This document shows, one piece after another, positions 25,941 through 35,225 of a stretch of 64,000 bases of DNA. Within the stretch, counting starts at the first letter, position 1. Every line of letters starts with the position of its first letter. This DNA is from CAWFGW01 sp963849955 (GTDB taxonomy: Bacteria; Bacteroidota; Bacteroidia; Cytophagales; JAAEPT01). The stretch is taken from the NCBI GenBank assembly GCA_963849955.1, contig CAWKJU010000010.1, positions 186,001 to 250,000 of the forward strand, in the 5' to 3' direction. Under the pieces are notes generated by a model, which made no database searches, had not been told where the DNA came from, and saw only the letters and a program-made list of their open reading frames with translations. The position numbers and the translations under genes were made by a program.

Positions 25941-28385
25941 ATGATTAAATATAAAGTTTTAGGATTAGCAGCAGTACTAGCTTTAGGGTTTAGTGCATGT
26001 AATCAAGAAAAGTCTCAAACAAAGACTGAACAAGAGGTAACAGAATATTCTTCTAATGATTTTGATACTAAGATAGATGAGTTGATTGGTAATATGTCAA
26101 TAACCGACAAAGTTGGTCAGATGACACAAGTTAACTTAAACAAGGTGTTAGTAACAAAAAATGGTAGTGGTTATGATGATAATGATGGTTTGATTGACCC
26201 AGCGTTACTAGATACTGCAGTTAATAAATACAAGGTAGGTTCAATATTGAATGCTATTAATCATGCATATTCTTTAGAACAATGGGATGAAATCATTAAT
26301 CAGATCCAAGATGCGGCTAAGAAAAATGATCCAGCTATACCTGTATTATACGGAATTGATGCGATTCACGGAGCTACATTTACATTAAATTCAACATTAT
26401 TTCCTCATAATATTGGAGTAGCAGCGTCAAGAAACCCACAGGTAGCCAAAAGTGCAGCTGAAATCACTGCGATGGAGGTAAGAGCTTCAGGGATTCGTTG
26501 GAACTTTGACCCAGTACTAGATTTAGGTAGAATGCCTTTATGGCCAAGATTTCCTGAAACATTCGGTGAAGACCCTATTTTGATTGAAAAAATGGGTGTT
26601 GCAGCGATTAATGGATACGAAGAAGATGGTTTGGATCAGCCTACAGCTGTAGCATCGTGTATGAAACACTTTATTGGTTATTCAGCTTCTCGGTCAGGTA
26701 GAGATCGAACTCCATCATATATCCCTGAAATTGAATTAAGAGAATTTTATCTACCTCAATTTAAAGCAGCAATAGATGCAGGTTCATCTTCGATTATGAT
26801 TAACTCAGGTGAGGTAAATGGAATACCTGTTCATGGTAATAAATATTTACTGACCACTGTTCTGAGAGATGAATTAGGTTTCAAAGGTTTAGTTGTAACT
26901 GACTGGGAAGACATTAATAGATTATATGAGAGACATATGGTTTCTACTTCATTGAAAGAAGCAGTTAAAACTGCAGTGTTAGCTGGGGTGGATATGAGTA
27001 TGACTCCTCATGACTTTAAGTTTGCTCAACTTTTGAAAGAGTTATGTGAAGATCCAAATGAAAAAGAAGTAATGGCTCGTGTAGATGAATCTGTTAGAAG
27101 AATTCTTGCTTTAAAAATGAAAGTAGGCTTATTTGAGAACGATCGATTAGAACCTGCTGCCAGAGAAAACTTTGGAAAAGAAGCATATGCAGAAGCTGCG
27201 CTAGATGCTGCAAGACAAACAATGACATTATTGAAAAATCAAGATAGTATTCTGCCATTATCAAAAGATAAAAAAGTGCTTTTGGCTGGACCTAATGCTA
27301 ATAATCTTGGTTCGTTACATGGTTCTTGGTCATACACATGGCAAGGTGCTGATGAACAACAAACTTGGGATCATATCGAAACAGGAGAAAAAGTAACTTT
27401 GGATTTATACCCAGAATCCACAAAAACCATAAAAGAAGCATTTGAAGCAAAAATTGGCGCTGGTAATGTTATCTGTAAGTCTGTACACGATTATTCTAGC
27501 ACTGCAAATGTTGATGTTGCTGCTATGAAAAGAGACGCAGCTAAAGCAGATGTGATTGTTCTTTGTTTAGGCGAAAATGCCTATGCTGAGTCACCAGGAT
27601 CAATAAATGATTTAACATTAAATGCAGAACAAATTGCTTTAGCTAAAGCAGCAATTGCTACTAAAAAGCCAGTTGTGTTAGTACTAGTAGAAGGTAGACC
27701 GCGAATTATAAGTTCTTTTGTTGATGGTGTACAAGGTGTAATACAAGCATATTTGCCTGCAAGTAAAGGTGCTGATGCAATAGCTGATGTTGTGTTTGGT
27801 GATTACAATCCAGGGGGTAAATTACCTTATAGCTACCCAAGACATACAGGGGATTTTGTATCGTATGATCATAAATGGACTGAAGTGAATGTTGAACAAT
27901 CACCAGGTACATTCACTGATAGTGGTTACAACCCACAATGGGCATTTGGTTTTGGATTAAGCTATACAACTTTTGAATATACAGACTTTAGCTTAGACAA
28001 AACAGAACTTGTTGGAGATGGTAAAATAGCTATATCTGTGAATGTTACTAATACAGGAGAGAGAGATGGCGATGAAGTAGTAGAAATATATACGAGAGAT
28101 ATGTATGCTTCTACAGTACCTTCTTTAAGAAGATTAAGAGATTTTACTCGAGTTTCTATAAAAGCTGGTGAAACTAAAACCGTAAAATTTGAATTAGATA
28201 AATCAGATTTAAGTTTTGTAAAACAAAATTTAGAAACTGGAAAATTCGAACGAGTAATTGAAGAAGGTGAGTTTAAAGTAATGTTAGGTGCTCATGGATT
28301 TGAGTTGGAAGATCCAGAATTTCCATGGACCAGTTATTTATCAAGAACCTATAAAAAGGCTTTAACTTTTACTTATAAGAATTAA
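25941..28385 (+). CDS. GH3 beta-glucosidase/xylosidase, lipoprotein
   Basis: Family 3 glycoside hydrolase of 814 residues, releasing terminal glucose or xylose from oligosaccharides. The signal peptide ends LGFSAC (lipobox Cys at residue 20). The N-terminal TIM barrel (about 45-390) has RWNFDPVLDLGR, KHFIGYS and the nucleophile Asp321 in LVVTDWED. The alpha/beta sandwich (about 425-640) has LAGPNANNLGSLHGSWSY, and the C-terminal Fn3-like domain (about 695-790) has FGFGLSYTTFEY followed by TGERDGDEVVEIY. BglX-like in length. It is last in the operon and followed by a terminator. Lipid-anchored, so in the periplasm or at the outer membrane. Confidence 0.95.
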   Translation: MIKYKVLGLAAVLALGFSACNQEKSQTKTEQEVTEYSSNDFDTKIDELIGNMSITDKVGQMTQVNLNKVLVTKNGSGYDDNDGLIDPALLDTAVNKYKVGSILNAINHAYSLEQWDEIINQIQDAAKKNDPAIPVLYGIDAIHGATFTLNSTLFPHNIGVAASRNPQVAKSAAEITAMEVRASGIRWNFDPVLDLGRMPLWPRFPETFGEDPILIEKMGVAAINGYEEDGLDQPTAVASCMKHFIGYSASRSGRDRTPSYIPEIELREFYLPQFKAAIDAGSSSIMINSGEVNGIPVHGNKYLLTTVLRDELGFKGLVVTDWEDINRLYERHMVSTSLKEAVKTAVLAGVDMSMTPHDFKFAQLLKELCEDPNEKEVMARVDESVRRILALKMKVGLFENDRLEPAARENFGKEAYAEAALDAARQTMTLLKNQDSILPLSKDKKVLLAGPNANNLGSLHGSWSYTWQGADEQQTWDHIETGEKVTLDLYPESTKTIKEAFEAKIGAGNVICKSVHDYSSTANVDVAAMKRDAAKADVIVLCLGENAYAESPGSINDLTLNAEQIALAKAAIATKKPVVLVLVEGRPRIISSFVDGVQGVIQAYLPASKGADAIADVVFGDYNPGGKLPYSYPRHTGDFVSYDHKWTEVNVEQSPGTFTDSGYNPQWAFGFGLSYTTFEYTDFSLDKTELVGDGKIAISVNVTNTGERDGDEVVEIYTRDMYASTVPSLRRLRDFTRVSIKAGETKTVKFELDKSDLSFVKQNLETGKFERVIEEGEFKVMLGAHGFELEDPEFPWTSYLSRTYKKALTFTYKN

Positions 28386-28412
28386 AAACATTATACTATA
28401 TATAATTGATTG

Positions 28413-28449
28413 AAAAGAGGGAATCACATAGTGATTCCCTCTTTTTTTA
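28413..28449 (+). terminator. Intrinsic terminator after the GH3 gene
   Basis: A perfect 15-bp stem (28413-28427 with 28431-28445) has a 3-base loop and a T tract. It separates the 16-28 kb operon from the GH9 gene. Confidence 0.92.
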
Positions 28450-28751
28450 TTTAGTTTTTATCTGTAGATCAGATCTAAAGTTTTTGGCGGTTATTTTTTT
28501 CTTTTAAAAACTCAACTTGTCATGAAAGGTGATCAAATTTTCAAATAAAAGATGTTTCACATACAAAAACTAAAATACTCTCACGGTTACCTTTAGGTTA
28601 TTTAAAGAATCTAATCTTTAGTAGTAGACGTATGTAACTTAAGCCAACATGATAGGTGAATCAGTATTTAGTCGAAAATAGTCTGCACTTAAAAACATAG
28701 ACTTGTTTGAGAGTGTTTTTTAATGTATACTAGTAGGCATGTCTGTTGGAA

Positions 28752-28780
28752 AAAGTGCATATAATAAGGAGAAAGTGCAT
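28752..28780 (+). repeat. Direct repeat AAAGTGCAT, 20-bp period, upstream of GH9
   Basis: The nonamer AAAGTGCAT occurs at 28752-28760 and 28772-28780. The 20-bp period, about two helical turns, is what a dimeric activator or repressor site would show. It lies 42-70 bp before the GH9 start. No regulator gene is nearby. Confidence 0.4.
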
Positions 28781-28821
28781 GATTAATTGTAATAACATAA
28801 GTATTGTAAAAAGTTAAATAT

Positions 28822-31800
28822 ATGGGAAAGGTAACATCGAATAAGGTTGGAGTTTTGTTGTTGGGTATGTTGTTCATTGCCAACATCATCAATACTATAG
28901 CTCAGGATTTCACAGCTAGTGATTATAACAAAGCTTTATGGATGACAACGCGGTTTTATGGTGCACAACGTTCATCTGATGCCGATGTGCTCGATAGAGT
29001 TAACTGGACTGTTTATGATCACAAACCCACAGGTGTTGATGAAAGTAAAAGGGGGATTTCATTTGCTCAAGATTCAGATGCTGGCTATGATTTATCTGGT
29101 GGTTGGTTTGATTGTGGTGACCATGTAAAGTTTGGTCAGACAAATTTTTATGCAGGCTATATGCTTTTGAAAAGTTTTGCGGAGTTTCCCACAGGATATG
29201 CGGATTATTATTCTGCGGATTATAATGGCTATGGAGCTGCTGGGAGCTGGACATGGGAAAGCGGTGCTGGAAAACCAAATGGTATTCCTGATATTCTTGA
29301 CGAAGTAAAGCACGCTACCGATTTTTATATTAAATGTGCGAAAAGTTCAAGCGCATTTTATTATGAAGTTGGTAACGGAAATTATGATCATGCCAAATGG
29401 CAAACATCAGTAAAAATGCAAACCAATTCTGTAAGTGAGGGTGGAGAACCTCGACCAACCTATGGTAATCCAAATGATGGTGCAATGGCATCTTTTTGTT
29501 CTGCAACATTGGCATTAATGTCAAGAATGTACCGGCCGTATGATGCAGCTTATGCAGATTTATGTTTACAGCATGCTACTTATGCTTACGACTATGCTTC
29601 AAATCATGTAGGCCAGGCGGTTGGTGCCGCAAGTGGCTCTTTTTATGGAGGGAATGACAATCCAAAAAACGCTTGGGCGATCTGTTTGTCAGAAATGCAT
29701 TGGGCTACGAACCAAAATTCTTATCTAACAAAAGCTTACAGTTTAGGTGTAAGTGCTAATAACGCAGGAGACGTCCACCCCAATGCTGGATATACTTTTG
29801 ATTATGGTAACAATGGTGAGTTAGCGTTGTATGTATTGGCTCAATTAGGACATCCAAATGCTAAAGCTGCGTTTAATTCACGAATGACAGATCATTGGTT
29901 AGTGAATAGCAATTATAATGGAGAAGGCGCCTATTCAAAAGGAGGCGGTTGGGGTAAACTTCGTTATGTGGGGAATGCAGGGTATTTAGTTGCACTCCAT
30001 TCGAAATTAAATGATACCCCATTGAATTCAAAAGTTTATGACAATGTTGATTACATTATGGGAGGTAACAATGCAAAATTCTCTTTTATCGTAGGCTTTG
30101 GAACGAGTTATCCTAAGTACCCACACCATAGAAATGTTTACTTGCGGGATGATAATCCTGGTAATAACACAGTAATCCCAATGGCTTCTAAAAATGTTCA
30201 ATTAGGGGCATTGGTTGGAGGAAGTCTCTCGTCAGGCAATTACAATGATGAAAGAAATGACTATGTGAACTCAGAGGTTTGTATTGATTACAATGCGGGC
30301 TTAGTTGGTGCATTGGCTGCTATTAAAGCAGTAGTGGATCCTGTAGATCCAAATACCTCCTTAAAAAAATGTGCTTCTCCGGGAGATTTAGGTGGAGATC
30401 AAAGTCTGTGTGGAGTGGGTAATATCGTTTTAAACTCAGGTTTAAACACAAAAAATCAACGTACATTTCAATGGTATAAGGATGATGTCTCACAAGGAGC
30501 AGCATCTGCAAACGCTATATCTAAAAGTATCACATCACCAGGAACTTGGAAAGTAGTGGTCGATTCAGCAGGCGAGTGCCAACGATCCGCGACAGTGGTA
30601 ATATCAGGCACCCTTCCAGATATCGATTTAGGTAACGACCTCGACTTATGTTCACCTGCACAGGTAACTTTAAATGCTGGAGTATCAGGTTCTGGAATTT
30701 CCTATGATTGGAAAAAAGGTTCAACAAATGTTGGAAGTGATCAATCATTAAATGTTACCGAAGCAGGTACCTATTCGTTAACGATTAGTGCTACTGGATG
30801 CCCAAGTAAAACTGATGAGCTTGTTGTGACTTCTTCTTTGCCCGAAGTGAACTCAAGCCCTCTTTGTGCCCCAGGTACTACAACATTAAATGTAACAAGT
30901 GCGGGAGGACCATATGAATGGTATACTTCAGAAGGAAGTAGCACACCGCTTTTTACAGGCAACCCTTACACACCATCTATAACTGCAACAACTACCTATT
31001 ACTTGAAAGACGCGGGTTCTTTTGAACAAGTAGTTGGACCCTCACAGACAGGAAATGCTTTATCTTCACCCTCAAACGCAGGTGCAATAGGAATAAAGTT
31101 TACTGCTTCAGCTTCGTTTGACGTAGTAGAGTTAAAATTTCACCCTTATGTCTACAACTGCAATACAGGAGACATGATACAACTGACCGTGGAGTTGCAA
31201 AATGAAAATGGAACGGCAATTTCAACACATACTTCTGTACCGCTTGCTTGTAATGGCACCCAACAAGGACCATTTACAACCTATTATAAAATGGATTTTT
31301 CGAATGATCCGATTAAAATACCTGCTTCTGGGAATTATATTTTAAAACCTACAGATGGAAATCAGTATGCGTGGTATGAAAATGGTGCAAACTACAGTAG
31401 TTATGAAATACCTGGAGTCATCAATATTACAGGGGACACAAGAGATGATAAACCTAGTTCATTCCCAGGGATTTTCGATATCAAAGTATCTTCAGGAACT
31501 GATTGTGATAGAACCCCAGTCGTAGCGATAGTTGATCCAAACGACCCTAATTGTGTAGGCTCTTGTACACCACCATCAGTGGCAACAATAACACCTTCAA
31601 CACCACAAGTTATTTGTAGTGGTAATAGTGTGGAATTATCAGCGAATTTAGTTTCTGGTAGTCTTTATCAATGGTTCCGAAATGGTAGCCCATTGACTAC
31701 CGCAGCAATAAACGATAATAAATTGACTGTAGACCAAGCTGGTTCATACACGGTGAGAATTGGAGATGGCAGTGTTGCAGATCAAGCATGTTACCTAGAA

Positions 31801-34800
31801 TCATCAGCTGTAACCGTTACAGTAAACACAGCCCCAACTGCCAATATCACTACGACAAATTTAAGCTACTGTTCAAGTGAAAATGGGGTAACCTTAATCG
31901 CAGAGGACGCAGGAACTGGGGCGACTTATTCATGGTCAGGTCCAGTGACAGGTTCAACAGCTACGTTAGCAAATGCTACTGCTGGAACTTATTACGTAGA
32001 GGTTACAAAGGGTGGATGTACAGCAACATCCTCATCTAAAATAGTTGTAGCGACTCCAGCTCCAACCGCTAATATCACCACTACAAACTTAAGCTATTGT
32101 TCGGGTGAAAATGGTATATCCTTAACTGCAGAAAACGTAGGAACAGGAGCAGCATATACTTGGACTGGTCCGGTTACAGGTTCAACGGTTACTTTATCAA
32201 ATGCCACCGCAGGAACTTATACGGTGAAGGTGACTAAAGGAGGGTGTATTGCGACTTCTTCTTCAAAAGAGGTAATTGAAAAGACTTCACCAGTAGCTAA
32301 AATTAACGCAACAGCATTAGAGTATTGTTCTGATGATATATCAGGAGTTACATTAACAGCAGAATCCGTATCTGGTGCCACTTATTCGTGGGCTGGTCCA
32401 GTGACAAGCACAACAGAGACTTTGAATAACGCTACAGCAGGAACCTATGTCTTAACTGTTACAAAAGAAGGCTGTAGTTCAACATCCCCGTCAGAGTTAG
32501 TAGTTGAGAACTGTCAAACAAGTTGTACGCCACCAGCGAATGCCATAATTACTGCTTCAACACAGACGGCATGTGAAGGTGAAGCAATAGTTTTAGAAGC
32601 AAATTTAGAAGCTGGATATATCTATGCTTGGTACAAAAACGGATCATTAATCAGTGGTTCAACGGCAATTGAAGGAAATGAGCTAGTAGTTACAACTTCT
32701 GGTGATTATAGTGTGCGAATTGGTGATGGAAGTATCGCAGATCAAAATTGTTATATGGCATCATCAGCAACTACTATCAATTTTAAACCGAAGCCAGTAG
32801 CAACAATTGTAGACACCGATTTTACCTACTGTTCAGGTGAAACCGGTGTGGATTTAATGGCGGAAAATGCTGGTGGCAGCGCCAATTATACATGGTCAGG
32901 TCCCATGATGAGTACCGATCAGACCCTAACGAATGCTACAGCAGGAACTTATTTTGTGACCGTAACAGATAATGGTTGTGAGGCAGTTTCTTCAAATGTT
33001 ACAGTGGTTGAAAAAGCGTTACCTACTGCATCAATTTCGTCCACAGTACTTGAGTATTGTGCTACCAGTCAAACTGGTATAACACTCACCGCTTTTGATG
33101 CTGGAATAGGTGCTACGTATAACTGGACAGGTCCGGTAACAGGAAGTACTCAAACGCTAAGTAATGCTACTCAAGGCGAATATTCTGTAACCGTAACTAA
33201 AGATGGATGTGAAGCAACATCAGCTACCAAAGCAGTAATAGAAAATTGTCAGACTACATGTACACCACCAACGGCAGCAACTATTTCACCTTTATCGGTT
33301 AGTTTGTGTGAAGGCAATACGTCAATGCTTACAGCAAATTTAGAGACGGGGTATACGTATGCCTGGTACCGAAATAATAGTTTGATTTCTGGTTCCATTG
33401 CCATTGAGGGCAATGAGCTATTAGTAAGTGAAGCGGGTAGTTATAGCCTAAGAATTGGTGATGGAGGAGTTACGGATGCTAACTGTTATTTAGAATCATC
33501 ACCAGTAGTGGTAGAAATTGTATCGTTACCAGTAGCCAAAATCACAACTTCAGCACTAGAATATTGCTCGACAAATGAAAATGGATTAACAATAACCGCT
33601 GAAAATGCAGGAACCGGTGCCACCTATACTTGGGAAGGTCCAGTAAGTGGGAATGGCTTGAGTATTTCAAACGCTACTGCTGGGCAATATTCTGTACAGG
33701 TGACTAAATCTGGATGTGAGGCTACTTCTCAAACAGTAACAATTATAGAAAATTGTCAGTCATCTTGTACACCGCCAATGAATGCAATGATAACATCCAC
33801 AAAAACTGTCTTTTGTTCAACGGGTAATAATACATTAAGCAGTAACTTGGAACAAGGTTATTTATATGCGTGGTATAAAGATGGAGAATTGATTAGTGGA
33901 AGCACTCAAGTAGAAGGCAATACGTTAAATGTAACTGCCGCTGGAAATTATAAAGTAAGAATTGGTGATGGAAGTGTTTTAAATACTAACTGTTACCTAG
34001 AATCTCAGGAGTTTGAAGTAACTCTCCAAGATCCCCCATCTCAAACTGAGTATCCACAAATTTCAGGAAATGATGAGGTTTGTGCTGGTTCAGATTTAAC
34101 CTATACAGTTAATTTGATTTCCGGGTCAACCCAAATGGTTTGGGAATGTGTATCAGGATGTGGATCATTATCATTAAAACAAAATAGCACCTCTGTAGAA
34201 GTGTCCAACTTTACGAACGACTTTGTTATTCAAGCTTATGGAGAGAATGAATGCGGTGTGTCCCAGTCAGCATCTTATGATGTATCTGTTGTTGATGAAA
34301 TACAACCAGAAGTTATTATTTCAACTCCTGTAACCACAGTGTGTGTTGATGGTGATGTTAGATTTAATGCAACAATAAATCATGCAGGAATCAATCCTCA
34401 AATCAAATGGTATCGAGAAGGTGTTGAAGTAGAAGGAGCGTCTTTCACAAGTTATTTTGTCGAATCAGTTGTGGATGGAGAACAGGTGTATGCCTCCGTA
34501 TTATCATCTTCAAGTTGTTCTCAAAATACACCTGTCTCTTCGAATTTAGTCGAATTAGCTACCTTTGATCCCCAGCCAATAGAAAGTATTGTGGGTCCCT
34601 CGTCTTTTTGTATTGAGAGAGGTTCGCTAGCAGAATATTCCGTGGAAACACAGAATGTGGGGTCCACCTTCAGTTGGTCTATTCCCAATGGAGCAGAACT
34701 AATTTCTGGTAATGGTACGAATCAAGTTGAAATTGATTTTACAGGAACAACGGGTGGGCTTGTAACTGTATCCGAAATAAGTGCCGGAGGGTGTTTTGTT

Positions 34801-35100
34801 GGAAGAATTACACGTGATGTAAGAGATAATTGTTTGAATGGTATTAGTGACAGTGATCTATTTAATCAACAATTTAGCTTATTCCCAAATCCATCAGTTG
34901 AAGATTTTCGTTTAGAATTACCTAATAGTTTTAATGGAATTGTTAAAATTGTGGATTTGAATGGTGTACTAATTTCAGAAAACAAAGTCAATAATCAGTC
35001 CGTGTTGAAGTTTGGTAATGAATTACAACAAGGGGTATATATCCTTCAAATTATTCAAGAAAATAAGTTTTATACTCATCAAATCACTAAATTAGACTAA
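28822..35100 (+). CDS. Secreted GH9 cellulase with Ig-like modules and type IX sorting domain
   Basis: Very large (2092 aa) glycoside hydrolase family 9 endoglucanase or cellobiohydrolase. A signal peptide (about 1-28) is followed by the GH9 (alpha/alpha)6 domain (about 33-505). The domain shows GGWFDCGDHVKFG with Asp97 and Asp100 (nucleophilic-water base), the PHHR substrate motif and the acid Glu485 in VNSEVCIDYNAG. Next come Ig-like modules (30369-31000) and a possible CBM (31018-31560). Ten Cys-containing Ig-like modules in two types follow (31561-34038), then two or three PKD/Ig-type modules. A C-terminal Por/type IX sorting domain starts LFPNPSVEDFRLEL and ends YILQIIQENKFYTHQITKLD. The enzyme should therefore be exported by T9SS and held at the cell surface. 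It has its own transcription unit between two terminators. Confidence 0.95.
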   Translation: MGKVTSNKVGVLLLGMLFIANIINTIAQDFTASDYNKALWMTTRFYGAQRSSDADVLDRVNWTVYDHKPTGVDESKRGISFAQDSDAGYDLSGGWFDCGDHVKFGQTNFYAGYMLLKSFAEFPTGYADYYSADYNGYGAAGSWTWESGAGKPNGIPDILDEVKHATDFYIKCAKSSSAFYYEVGNGNYDHAKWQTSVKMQTNSVSEGGEPRPTYGNPNDGAMASFCSATLALMSRMYRPYDAAYADLCLQHATYAYDYASNHVGQAVGAASGSFYGGNDNPKNAWAICLSEMHWATNQNSYLTKAYSLGVSANNAGDVHPNAGYTFDYGNNGELALYVLAQLGHPNAKAAFNSRMTDHWLVNSNYNGEGAYSKGGGWGKLRYVGNAGYLVALHSKLNDTPLNSKVYDNVDYIMGGNNAKFSFIVGFGTSYPKYPHHRNVYLRDDNPGNNTVIPMASKNVQLGALVGGSLSSGNYNDERNDYVNSEVCIDYNAGLVGALAAIKAVVDPVDPNTSLKKCASPGDLGGDQSLCGVGNIVLNSGLNTKNQRTFQWYKDDVSQGAASANAISKSITSPGTWKVVVDSAGECQRSATVVISGTLPDIDLGNDLDLCSPAQVTLNAGVSGSGISYDWKKGSTNVGSDQSLNVTEAGTYSLTISATGCPSKTDELVVTSSLPEVNSSPLCAPGTTTLNVTSAGGPYEWYTSEGSSTPLFTGNPYTPSITATTTYYLKDAGSFEQVVGPSQTGNALSSPSNAGAIGIKFTASASFDVVELKFHPYVYNCNTGDMIQLTVELQNENGTAISTHTSVPLACNGTQQGPFTTYYKMDFSNDPIKIPASGNYILKPTDGNQYAWYENGANYSSYEIPGVINITGDTRDDKPSSFPGIFDIKVSSGTDCDRTPVVAIVDPNDPNCVGSCTPPSVATITPSTPQVICSGNSVELSANLVSGSLYQWFRNGSPLTTAAINDNKLTVDQAGSYTVRIGDGSVADQACYLESSAVTVTVNTAPTANITTTNLSYCSSENGVTLIAEDAGTGATYSWSGPVTGSTATLANATAGTYYVEVTKGGCTATSSSKIVVATPAPTANITTTNLSYCSGENGISLTAENVGTGAAYTWTGPVTGSTVTLSNATAGTYTVKVTKGGCIATSSSKEVIEKTSPVAKINATALEYCSDDISGVTLTAESVSGATYSWAGPVTSTTETLNNATAGTYVLTVTKEGCSSTSPSELVVENCQTSCTPPANAIITASTQTACEGEAIVLEANLEAGYIYAWYKNGSLISGSTAIEGNELVVTTSGDYSVRIGDGSIADQNCYMASSATTINFKPKPVATIVDTDFTYCSGETGVDLMAENAGGSANYTWSGPMMSTDQTLTNATAGTYFVTVTDNGCEAVSSNVTVVEKALPTASISSTVLEYCATSQTGITLTAFDAGIGATYNWTGPVTGSTQTLSNATQGEYSVTVTKDGCEATSATKAVIENCQTTCTPPTAATISPLSVSLCEGNTSMLTANLETGYTYAWYRNNSLISGSIAIEGNELLVSEAGSYSLRIGDGGVTDANCYLESSPVVVEIVSLPVAKITTSALEYCSTNENGLTITAENAGTGATYTWEGPVSGNGLSISNATAGQYSVQVTKSGCEATSQTVTIIENCQSSCTPPMNAMITSTKTVFCSTGNNTLSSNLEQGYLYAWYKDGELISGSTQVEGNTLNVTAAGNYKVRIGDGSVLNTNCYLESQEFEVTLQDPPSQTEYPQISGNDEVCAGSDLTYTVNLISGSTQMVWECVSGCGSLSLKQNSTSVEVSNFTNDFVIQAYGENECGVSQSASYDVSVVDEIQPEVIISTPVTTVCVDGDVRFNATINHAGINPQIKWYREGVEVEGASFTSYFVESVVDGEQVYASVLSSSSCSQNTPVSSNLVELATFDPQPIESIVGPSSFCIERGSLAEYSVETQNVGSTFSWSIPNGAELISGNGTNQVEIDFTGTTGGLVTVSEISAGGCFVGRITRDVRDNCLNGISDSDLFNQQFSLFPNPSVEDFRLELPNSFNGIVKIVDLNGVLISENKVNNQSVLKFGNELQQGVYILQIIQENKFYTHQITKLD
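31561..34038 (+). repeat. Higher-order Ig-like module array, order A-BBB-A-BB-A-B-A
   Basis: Ten in-frame modules. Type A (92 codons each) starts with (S/T)CTPP and contains RIGDG and CYLES-type strands; copies begin at 31561, 32521, 33256 and 33763. Type B (76-77 codons) contains YC(S/A), TW-GPV-type and NATAGTY strands and a VTK-GC strand; copies begin at 31837, 32065, 32293, 32797, 33025 and 33532. The number of B modules between A modules falls 3, 2, 1, 0. Each B has two Cys and each A three. The B module that precedes an A ends in ENCQ. Confidence 0.9.
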
Positions 35101-35121
35101 GATACATTTAAGTGGATAACT

Positions 35122-35158
35122 AAAGAGGCTAGTTAGAAGTAATTAGCCTCTTTTTTTT
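35122..35158 (+). terminator. Intrinsic terminator after GH9
   Basis: A 10-bp stem (35122-35131 with 35144-35153) and an uninterrupted T tract follow the GH9 stop by 21 bp. Confidence 0.88.
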
Positions 35159-35188
35159 CGTTTAACTTTTCATCAGAATATACTTATT

Positions 35189-35196
35189 TATATTTG
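35189..35196 (+). promoter_or_regulatory. Candidate -7 box for glmS
   Basis: TATATTTG matches TAnnTTTG and lies 30 bp before the glmS start, just after the GH9 terminator, where a new promoter is needed. No clear -33 element was identified. Confidence 0.5.
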
Positions 35197-35225
35197 CATG
35201 AATAAAATCAATATAAAAGATTAAT

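Larger units (their letters stand above)
28386..28821 (+). other. Spacer with terminator and GH9 promoter region
   Basis: The 436 bp between GH3 and GH9 contain the terminator at 28413-28449 and the AAAGTGCAT direct repeat near 28752-28780. The rest is AT-rich, and I see no gene in it. A separate promoter for the GH9 gene is expected here but no clear -7/-33 pair was found. Confidence 0.5.

Noticed and set aside
31561..34038. CRISPR or non-coding tandem repeat
   Set aside because: The repeats are in one open frame, vary at third positions and encode Ig-like strands.
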